Assembly: GCF_000760735.1 (NCBI RefSeq)
Contig: NZ_JMEX01000008.1
Coordinates: 2,450,905 to 2,514,904 of the forward strand
Direction: 5' to 3'
DNA from: Rhodococcoides fascians A44A
GTDB taxonomy: Bacteria > Actinomycetota > Actinomycetes > Mycobacteriales > Mycobacteriaceae
Length of the DNA: 64,000 nucleotides
A program made the position numbers and the translations under genes. Within the stretch, counting starts at the first letter, position 1; the number at the start of each line of letters is the position of its first letter. The notes under the pieces are model-generated. The model was given only the letters and a program-made list of their open reading frames with translations, made no database searches and was not told where the DNA came from. This document shows positions 42,051 to 48,863 of the stretch, one piece after another.

Positions 42051-43376
42051 CTACGTGACCGGCGAGGTGCGCACGGTTGTTCCGGTTTCCGAGGCGACCT
42101 GGTCGATGGGGATGCCGAGGCTTGCTGTGCCGCCGTACTGCGCGAGAGCCAGGTTGGCTTCGGTGCAGTCCGGTGCGCCACCGCTGTTGGAGCCGCTGGT
42201 GATACCGAGTGCAAGGGTGCCGGTGACGATGGCGCCGCCGCTGTCGCCCGCGAGAGTGCATGCCGTGCTGGCGAATCCGCGGACAGCTCGGCTGCTGCCG
42301 TCTTCCATGTACAGCTGAGTCTCGACACGATCGGCAGCGACGATGCCGCAGGTGAACGACGACGACTGCCCCGACTTGCACACCGGTGCGCCCACCACGG
42401 GAGATGCGGTGCCGGTGATGGTGACGGTGCTGCCGTTGGCGCCGCGAACGGTGGGGCGGTCCAGCCCGGAGGCGACGCCCTTGTCGTTCAGGCCGATGAC
42501 GGACCAGTCGAGACCGCTGGCCGACCCGAGGCTGGAACGGTCGAAGCTACCGATCTGGGTGCTGTCGGTGACGTTCGCCGGGTTCGGCAGGTACACCGGC
42601 GCACCCCCGGCGCCGGTGTCTGCGTTGGGATTGCAGTGTCCGGCACTGAGATTGACGGGATTGCCCGAGCCGTCGGTGGCGTTGAACCCGAACGAGCAGA
42701 CACTGATGTCCGTCGGCGACGTGCTCTTGATGTCGGACTCGGTGGTGATGTACGTGTCGCCGCCCATCGGAGACGGGTCGACGGGCTTCGGCGCACCGGG
42801 GGACAGGATGACCTTCAAATTGGCAAGCAGCGTCGGCAGATTGAGCGCATTGCCGATCGGGCTGTTGACCACGTCGATGACGATCTGATTGTCGAGAATG
42901 TCGATCGACGTTCCGTTGACCTGGCTCGCGACCTCACGAGGCAGCGACCCGATCCACGTATTCAAATCGGACAACGACTTCTCGAGGCCGTCCGCGGACA
43001 CCGGTGCCTTCGCGGTGTCGTAACCGTCCTTCGCCACGGCCTGAGCCGCAGCGTCGGACGTCACGGCGACGACAGCATTGCCGTCGGGCCCGATCCAGGC
43101 GCCTGCGAAATCGGACGGACGAGACGCACGGAAGTCGGACGCATACGTCGACAACTCCTGTGCACGTGCCGCGCGGTCGAGGTACTCCTGGGGAGAGATC
43201 TTCAGGTCGCGCACCACTGCGTCGGCCAGTTCGCGAGGAAGCTGATCGGCGGGGCTCTGCACCACGGAGTTGGCGTCACTCACCGGATCCGCTGAAGCGG
43301 GAGCCGCGAAGAGACCTATGGACAGAAACGCCGTCGAACAAAGCACTGCGGCGCGCAGTGCCCCCGTGTTACGCAT
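42051..43376 (-). CDS. Secreted trypsin-like serine protease (S1 family, streptogrisin-like)
   Basis: A 441-residue exported protein: a Sec signal ending near ASA|DP (residue 29), a pro-region of about 170 residues with DFAGAWIGPDGNAVVAVT (alpha-lytic/streptogrisin-type pro-domain features), and a chymotrypsin-fold domain. The triad His247 (LSAGHCNP), Asp290 (SGLDWSVIG) and Ser379 (LAGDSGGAIV) is intact, and Cys pairs are present. The ATG has AAGGGA five bases upstream. A terminator follows. It is likely made as a zymogen and acts outside the cell; the natural substrate is unknown. Confidence 0.93.
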   Translation of the reverse strand: MRNTGALRAAVLCSTAFLSIGLFAAPASADPVSDANSVVQSPADQLPRELADAVVRDLKISPQEYLDRAARAQELSTYASDFRASRPSDFAGAWIGPDGNAVVAVTSDAAAQAVAKDGYDTAKAPVSADGLEKSLSDLNTWIGSLPREVASQVNGTSIDILDNQIVIDVVNSPIGNALNLPTLLANLKVILSPGAPKPVDPSPMGGDTYITTESDIKSTSPTDISVCSFGFNATDGSGNPVNLSAGHCNPNADTGAGGAPVYLPNPANVTDSTQIGSFDRSSLGSASGLDWSVIGLNDKGVASGLDRPTVRGANGSTVTITGTASPVVGAPVCKSGQSSSFTCGIVAADRVETQLYMEDGSSRAVRGFASTACTLAGDSGGAIVTGTLALGITSGSNSGGAPDCTEANLALAQYGGTASLGIPIDQVASETGTTVRTSPVT

Positions 43377-43479
43377 GAAGTCCCTTCATCGGGTGCTGAG
43401 CATCAGCGACCCACCATAGGGCATGACGCCGACTATCACGGGAACCTGCAGGTCGGACGCCTGCCGACGCTGGTTTGAA

Positions 43480-44589
43480 TCAGTTCCGTGGTGCTTCGCG
43501 CAAGGGCGTCGGGTCGTCGCTCGGTAGCTGCCCGGAGGGTCTTTCCTCATCGGTGTCCTCGGGATCGCCTTCGACGGGCTCGGTTTCCCCGTCGACCGGG
43601 TCGTCCGTTCCCAGCTCCGGCCCGGTTGGAGGTTCTTCCGTCGGAGACTCTTCGGTGCTGGTGGGAGGAGGTGTTTCGGCGACCGGGACGGTGCGTGGAA
43701 GTTCCGGGGTGGTGGTCTCGCTCGTCGGAGCGGGCTCGGTGGGGATGTATTCGACGCTCGGTGTGGGGATCTGCGGTACGTCGGACGCGATGGGTACGAC
43801 TGTCGGGAAGGGGAGTGTGGCGCGCGGCGCGGGTGTGGTCGACGGCGATGCAGCGACCGGTGCGCTTTCGATCTCCGGCAGGGCCGGGGCCGACGAATCC
43901 TGCAACACCAGGGCGGTGACGGCTCCGCCGAGAGTCAGGACGCCGGCGAGCGCGACCGCGGCGAGCACCGGTGTTCGGGCCCAGAGGGGTCGAGTACTGC
44001 GCGCGACGACGATCCGTTCCGTCACTGCATCGACCGGATACTCCGACGCGATCGCTGCTGCGCCGCGTGCAGCGGCGACGCCCGAGTCCGAGCCGGCCCA
44101 GGTGGACTGACTCGACTCCGCCCAGGCCGTCAATGCTTCGGATTCTGCGACGAGTGCAACGTGGGCGAGGTCGTACCGGTTCATCGCCATGCGGACGGCC
44201 GAGACGCGCTCGGCTGTCCAGGTGGCAGGGAAGGTCGCGGCGGCGGCAACCGACGCCATGTCCGCACCGATGGACTGGGACACCTCGGCGAGGAGGCAGC
44301 GGAGAGTCATTGCGACGAGGTCGCCTGCCTCGTATCCGGAAGGAACCTCGTCTGCGACGTAGTCGGTGAACACGGCCGCATCGGGGTCGTCGGTTCCGCC
44401 GAGCGATGCGGATCCGTCGGCGTGGATGTAGAGGACAGTGTTGTGCAGGGACGCGATGTGCAGCGACGGGCTTGCGCCGTAGGGGTGCGAGACGGCAGCG
44501 ATCGACCGCTGATCGTCGATGTACAGCCCGACGTCCGGAATCCCACCGTCCACCGGGTTGTCACCGTCTGCCACGTGCCGGTTCACCAT
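43480..44589 (-). CDS. Truncated membrane-anchored Hsp70-like protein lacking the central domain
   Basis: A 369-residue protein. Residues about 1-155 follow the first lobe of the Hsp70-like fold (TFPATWTAERVSAVRMAMNRYDLAHVALVAESEALTAWAE, matching the P-E-x-x-A element). The chain then jumps at once to GVAAARGAAAIASEYP, which in relatives closes the domain. About 150-200 residues with the phosphate-2 and adenosine loops are missing. A membrane segment (LAAVALAGVLTLGGAVTALVL) and a Thr/Pro/Glu-rich outer tail follow. It probably does not bind ATP in the usual way. It lies 84 bases downstream of the LuxR gene in the same direction, close to where M. tuberculosis has Rv0340. Confidence 0.68.
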   Translation of the reverse strand: MVNRHVADGDNPVDGGIPDVGLYIDDQRSIAAVSHPYGASPSLHIASLHNTVLYIHADGSASLGGTDDPDAAVFTDYVADEVPSGYEAGDLVAMTLRCLLAEVSQSIGADMASVAAAATFPATWTAERVSAVRMAMNRYDLAHVALVAESEALTAWAESSQSTWAGSDSGVAAARGAAAIASEYPVDAVTERIVVARSTRPLWARTPVLAAVALAGVLTLGGAVTALVLQDSSAPALPEIESAPVAASPSTTPAPRATLPFPTVVPIASDVPQIPTPSVEYIPTEPAPTSETTTPELPRTVPVAETPPPTSTEESPTEEPPTGPELGTDDPVDGETEPVEGDPEDTDEERPSGQLPSDDPTPLREAPRN

Positions 44590-44673
44590 CGCCTGCGCTT
44601 TCCTGGTCTGCTCCGAGCAGGCGCACGACGCACCGGCTCACTGACCTGGATGTCGCATTCGGGGGTCCCGAAG

Positions 44674-46788
44674 TTACAGATCGGCCGATCCGGCGCCGTA
44701 CCCGAGTGCACGCAGCATGGACAGCAACTCGGACCGGGATCCGGCGCCCAGCCGACGCCGGATACGTGCCACGTGATGCTCGACGGTTTTCGCCGATATG
44801 TAGAGGCGCGCACCCGCCTCGCGGTAGGTGACGCCCAGGACCAGGAGTTCGGCCACTTCGGCTTCCCGCGCGCTGAGCGAACCTTTGGGCTCCGCGGTCT
44901 CGTCCGTCGTGGGTGCTGCGGTGGGCAACCTGAGGGAGCGAGCGGTCTGGAGCAGCGACGTCGCGACGCGGGTGTCCGCCACGCGCAACGCTGCCTCGCT
45001 GGCGAGTCGGGCACCGTCCCACGACAGTCCGAACCGGGTCAGCGATTGCGCGGCGGCTTCCACGTCGGCGACGTTCGGGTTTCCCTGCAGTACCCCGAGC
45101 CACGCGCGTCCGGCCCCGGCCAGCGCAGCGGCGTACCGGTTGGCCTCGGCGGCCTGGGCGAGTGCGCGGGCGTGCGGGACGAGATCGGCGGGATGCTCGG
45201 CCAGGATCGCGGCCTGGACGCCGTACCAGTGCAACGACGACGACCAAGTGTGGGGCTCGTGCAGGTCGGCGATCACCGCGTCGGCCTGCGCGGTGAGATG
45301 CGCGACGCGTTCCGGCTGTCCCACGCGGACGGCCGCCAGAAGCAGCTCCCCGACGGGGAGAAACGACAGAAGATCCACCGAGTACGACGCGACGACGTCC
45401 AAGGCCTCGTCCCATGCGGTCAGCAGCGCTCCGGTGTCACCGGATCGCCTGGCCAGGCCGACGCGAAGACCTGCTTCGAAGAGTCGGTTTCGGTTATGAG
45501 ACAGCGGGATTCGAACCGAGTCGAGGTGCGCCTGCGCGTCGGCGGTGTCGCCCGCGAGCATCGACGTCCACGCGCGCAGTAGAACGAGCCTCGCCCGGTG
45601 CGGATGCGACGCAGGATAGGCGTCGATCGCCCGGCGGGCGGTGGCGTCGGCGCGTGCGAGATCACCGGTGTGCAGCGCGAAGAGTACGGCGACGGCCGCT
45701 GCGGAATCGGGACTCGCGCGACGAGTCGTGCCCGAAAACATGGCGGTCGCCTGCAGGAGTGTGCTTGTCGCGAGCGATGCTTCGGGCGTCGACGTCGCTC
45801 GGATGGACTGCCGGATGCCTTCGGCGAGGAGCGTCGCCCGAGCCCCGGCCGCAGTCGGTGGACCGGCGGCGTCGGACGCTGCGAGCGACTCGGCGGCCGC
45901 TGAATTACCGGCGACGAGGGCAGCTGCGATCGCCAGATCCGCGTCGACGCCCGTCCTCTGCGGCCCGAGCCAGGTGTAGAGCTGGGCAGCGCGGGTCAGC
46001 ATTCCGCGCTCGGCCGCGACGGCCGCCGACACCCGCACGGCGACACGGAGGGCTGCGACGTCGATCGAATCGTGTTGCCCGAGTGCCGCGTCGGCCAGCT
46101 CCTCGGCCGTGTCCAGATCGCCGAGCAGGAAGCAGTTCTCGGCCTGCGCCGGTGCGACGCTCACAGGATCTGCTCCCGCGGTCACGGCACGCTCGTACAG
46201 ACGCACCGCGTGTTCCGGAGTGGCCGCCGAGGCGGCAGCCGTCAGGTACGTCGCGAGCTCGGGGTGTCGGATCCCACTGTGTGACAGAGTCACTGCGGTA
46301 TCGAGATCGAGAGTGTCGGTCTTGCAGCGGTATTCGAGCAATTCGGTCGCCGTCGACTGCATCCGTCGCGTCCCGACGACGGTCAGCAGCGCGCGATCCA
46401 CCTCCGGCAGCGATTCCAGCGTCGACGACAACAAACCAGCGGCGACGGCGTCCTCCGTCGCCGACCCGGCATCGGCTCCGGTGCCGACCAGCTCGGTCAC
46501 GACCTCCGGATCCGAGCCACCGCCGAAGTGCGCCAACAGAACAACCGTCTGCGCGGACTCCGACAGGGAGCGCAGGGCCTCGACCCGGTCCTCGAACACG
46601 GCGTCGGACACTGCCCGGGTGACCGCAACATCGGCCTCGGCCCGGGTGGCGGCGTCGAGTGCCACGTCGACCGACCTCGGGCAACCGCCGGTGAGCGTCG
46701 TGATCGCGGCGGCCAGCACCGCGGACACCGGACGGCCCCTCGACGCGGCCAGCGCCGCGACGTCGGACTTCGTCAGCGCAGCGTGCAC
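44674..46788 (-). CDS. LuxR-family regulator (Rv0339c/IniR-like) without a visible P-loop
   Basis: A 704-residue protein. The C-terminal LuxR helix-turn-helix is clear (LSAREAEVAELLVLGVTYREAGARLYISAKTVEHHVARIRRRLG), preceded by TPR-like helices of the MalT/STAND architecture. The N-terminus looks like the later part of an NTPase domain; no Walker A motif is present, whereas full-length relatives are about 830 residues. By position it corresponds to M. tuberculosis Rv0339c, a regulator of the iniBAC region. The GTG start is four bases after the stop of the upstream Hsp70-like gene, so the two are co-transcribed, and the Hsp70-like protein could be a regulatory partner (inference). Confidence 0.85.
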   Translation of the reverse strand: MHAALTKSDVAALAASRGRPVSAVLAAAITTLTGGCPRSVDVALDAATRAEADVAVTRAVSDAVFEDRVEALRSLSESAQTVVLLAHFGGGSDPEVVTELVGTGADAGSATEDAVAAGLLSSTLESLPEVDRALLTVVGTRRMQSTATELLEYRCKTDTLDLDTAVTLSHSGIRHPELATYLTAAASAATPEHAVRLYERAVTAGADPVSVAPAQAENCFLLGDLDTAEELADAALGQHDSIDVAALRVAVRVSAAVAAERGMLTRAAQLYTWLGPQRTGVDADLAIAAALVAGNSAAAESLAASDAAGPPTAAGARATLLAEGIRQSIRATSTPEASLATSTLLQATAMFSGTTRRASPDSAAAVAVLFALHTGDLARADATARRAIDAYPASHPHRARLVLLRAWTSMLAGDTADAQAHLDSVRIPLSHNRNRLFEAGLRVGLARRSGDTGALLTAWDEALDVVASYSVDLLSFLPVGELLLAAVRVGQPERVAHLTAQADAVIADLHEPHTWSSSLHWYGVQAAILAEHPADLVPHARALAQAAEANRYAAALAGAGRAWLGVLQGNPNVADVEAAAQSLTRFGLSWDGARLASEAALRVADTRVATSLLQTARSLRLPTAAPTTDETAEPKGSLSAREAEVAELLVLGVTYREAGARLYISAKTVEHHVARIRRRLGAGSRSELLSMLRALGYGAGSADL

Positions 46789-46792
46789 GGAA

Positions 46793-48589
46793 TCAGTTTT
46801 GTCCGGTCAGGCCACCGAGGACGCCGCCGAGACCGTCGACGGTCCCACCGACTACGCCGCCGACACCGTTGCCGAGGTCGCTGACAGCCCCGCCGACTCC
46901 GTTGCCCACGTCACCGAGAGTGGGGCCGTTGTAGGTGGGGCGCGACGGGAGTTGCGGGCTCGGGACATTCACGCTCGGCGCGGTCACGTCGGGAACCGTC
47001 ACGACCGGTGCGGTGGGTGCTGTGACGGCCGGAGGGACGGTACCCCCGGCGACGGGTGCGGCGGGGTTCTGCGCGGCGTTCGGGTCGGCGACGACGGTGC
47101 CGTCGGGTGCGATGATCGTGCCCGGTGCGGGAACGAGGGTTCCGTCGGCTGCGACGGTCGGTGCGGGAAGGCCGTTCTGGGTGGTTGCGGCCGAGTCCAT
47201 GCCCTGGCCGGTGTCGGCGACGACGGCGGCCGTCGTGCCGGGGGCAGTCGTACTCGTCGTTCCCGCGGTGTTCTCCGAGACGGTCTCGGCCGGCTTGTCG
47301 TCGGACGTCAATGCCGTGCCGACGGACAGGCCGCCGCCGGCGATGACGACGAGAGCGGCGACAGCGGCGACGACGATGCCTGCCTTCTTCCGGCCGGACA
47401 TCCCGGCGGGCTCCGCCGATGCCGATGCCGGAGCCGACGTCGGGGCCGGGCGTGGGGCGGGGCGGGTGGCGTCGGCGAGCATCGATGCAGGGGGCGCGGG
47501 CGGTGCGTCGGCGACGACGGCTGCGGAGATCTCGGCTGCGATGATCGCGCCGCCGATGGCGGGGATGCGGCCGGGGTGCGGACCGGTGACGACCGGGACG
47601 CGCAGTTCCGACGAGATCAGCTCGGCGACAAGGGGAATGCTGGAGCTTCCGCCGGTCAGGAGGACCTGGGTGACGTCGCCGACGTCGAGGCCGGTGGTGT
47701 GCAGGGTCTCGCGGATCAGCTCGACGGAATCGAGGATGGGCCGTCGGATCAGATCTTCGAGTTCGTCTCGGACAAGCCGTGTTTCGCTGCGCAGGCCGGG
47801 GAGGTCGACGGTCAGCGTGGTCGCGGTCTCGTAGGACAGTCGCTCCTTCGCTTCGCTGCAGCGTGCGCGCAGTTCGACGAGGGCGCCGACGGTGTCCGGA
47901 TCGAACGCGTCGAACTCGAAATCGCGACTGCTGGAGACGGTGTCGAGGACGTACTGGGTGACGATGTGGTCGAACTGCGAGCCACCGAAGTCCTGCGAGT
48001 GGACGCCGGTCCCGATGACACCTGCGTCGAGCCCGGTACGCATGAGCGTGATACCGAGCGAGGTGGCGCCGAGGTCGTAGATGACGGTCAGGCCCTCGCC
48101 CTGCTGCCCGCGTGAGCCTTCGAGCCAGCGCATCGCGGCGAAGGACTCGGGGACAAGGGTGGTGTCGGGGAGGCCGACACGATCGAGCGCTTCACGCAGC
48201 ACATCCGAGGTGTAGCCGGTCCACCGGTCCGGGTGAGCGACGACGATCGTCGCATCGGAACCACCTGCGTGAGAAAGCTCGGAGACGAGGACGTGGGTGG
48301 CCGTCGCGAACAGGTCCTCGGCGGCGTAGGAATTGCCCTCTTCGTCGATCAGGGGGACGGGGTCTCCCACCCGGTCCGCGAACCCGGTGACGAGGTGTCG
48401 CTGCTGCCGGTCGGCGAGGGCCGCCAGATCGGGGGAGGAGTCGGGACGAAGATCGAGGGCGGTCCGACGCTCGACGGTCGGCATGGCCTCGTCGGTGGCG
48501 AAATCACGCGGTGCGTACGGGTCGTGAGACGCGTCGAGGGTGGCCACCGAGGTGACCGTTCCGATCCGAATACCGATCCCTGCGCTCAT
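46793..48589 (-). CDS. Membrane-anchored Hsp70-like protein with an IniB-like Gly-rich tail
   Basis: A 598-residue protein. The nucleotide-binding domain is about 1-355: phosphate-1 region IGIRIGTVTSV, phosphate-2 YDLGATSLGITL (171-182), FGGSQFDHIV, the RARCSEAKERLS helix and adenosine loop LLTGGSSSIPLV. An Ala/Pro linker, a membrane segment (about 403-425) and a Thr/Ala/Pro outer tail follow. The last 45 residues (LGDVGNGVGGAVSDLGNG, then VGGVVGGTVDGLGG) resemble the Gly-rich repeats of the IniB-like protein encoded divergently next door. Three ATGs overlap; the third has GGAG at the best distance. It is likely the first gene of the unit Hsp70-like, LuxR, truncated Hsp70-like. Confidence 0.82.
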   Translation of the reverse strand: MSAGIGIRIGTVTSVATLDASHDPYAPRDFATDEAMPTVERRTALDLRPDSSPDLAALADRQQRHLVTGFADRVGDPVPLIDEEGNSYAAEDLFATATHVLVSELSHAGGSDATIVVAHPDRWTGYTSDVLREALDRVGLPDTTLVPESFAAMRWLEGSRGQQGEGLTVIYDLGATSLGITLMRTGLDAGVIGTGVHSQDFGGSQFDHIVTQYVLDTVSSSRDFEFDAFDPDTVGALVELRARCSEAKERLSYETATTLTVDLPGLRSETRLVRDELEDLIRRPILDSVELIRETLHTTGLDVGDVTQVLLTGGSSSIPLVAELISSELRVPVVTGPHPGRIPAIGGAIIAAEISAAVVADAPPAPPASMLADATRPAPRPAPTSAPASASAEPAGMSGRKKAGIVVAAVAALVVIAGGGLSVGTALTSDDKPAETVSENTAGTTSTTAPGTTAAVVADTGQGMDSAATTQNGLPAPTVAADGTLVPAPGTIIAPDGTVVADPNAAQNPAAPVAGGTVPPAVTAPTAPVVTVPDVTAPSVNVPSPQLPSRPTYNGPTLGDVGNGVGGAVSDLGNGVGGVVGGTVDGLGGVLGGLTGQN

Positions 48590-48701
48590 CATCATCTCCG
48601 ACTTCGTAATAGGCAGCGACACCCGTCGACGCTGCTGGTGATGTCGACAGCATCGCATCTTTCGTTACGTCTCACAGCTGGTGGCGGGCCGATCGCGGGC
48701 A

Positions 48702-48764
48702 AATCCCCTAATGACCCGGAATCCCCTAATGCCGGAACCCTGGGTGGCGGCGATGGAGTAGGGG
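48702..48764. promoter_or_regulatory. Repeated CCCCTA boxes in the divergent iniB promoter region
   Basis: The 12-mer aatcccctaatg occurs twice in direct repeat (48702-48713 and 48720-48731), 18 bases apart. An inverted taggggg lies at 48758-48764. The region is shared by the iniB gene and the Hsp70-like/LuxR unit. LuxR/MalT-type activators use short direct repeats, so these are good candidate sites for the neighbouring regulator. No other gene is seen in 48590-48863. Confidence 0.5.
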
Positions 48765-48863
48765 GTTCGTCCCCGTTGGGCGAACCGCCCCCGGGCCATA
48801 GCTTTGTGATCAACCACGAACGACCCCCCGGAACCCCGCTTCCGAACATCCAAGGAGCCTCAG

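Noticed and set aside
46109..48115. 668-codon plus-strand frame
   Set aside because: Antisense to the LuxR and Hsp70-like genes, with Ser/Thr/Arg-biased shadow composition and no motif.
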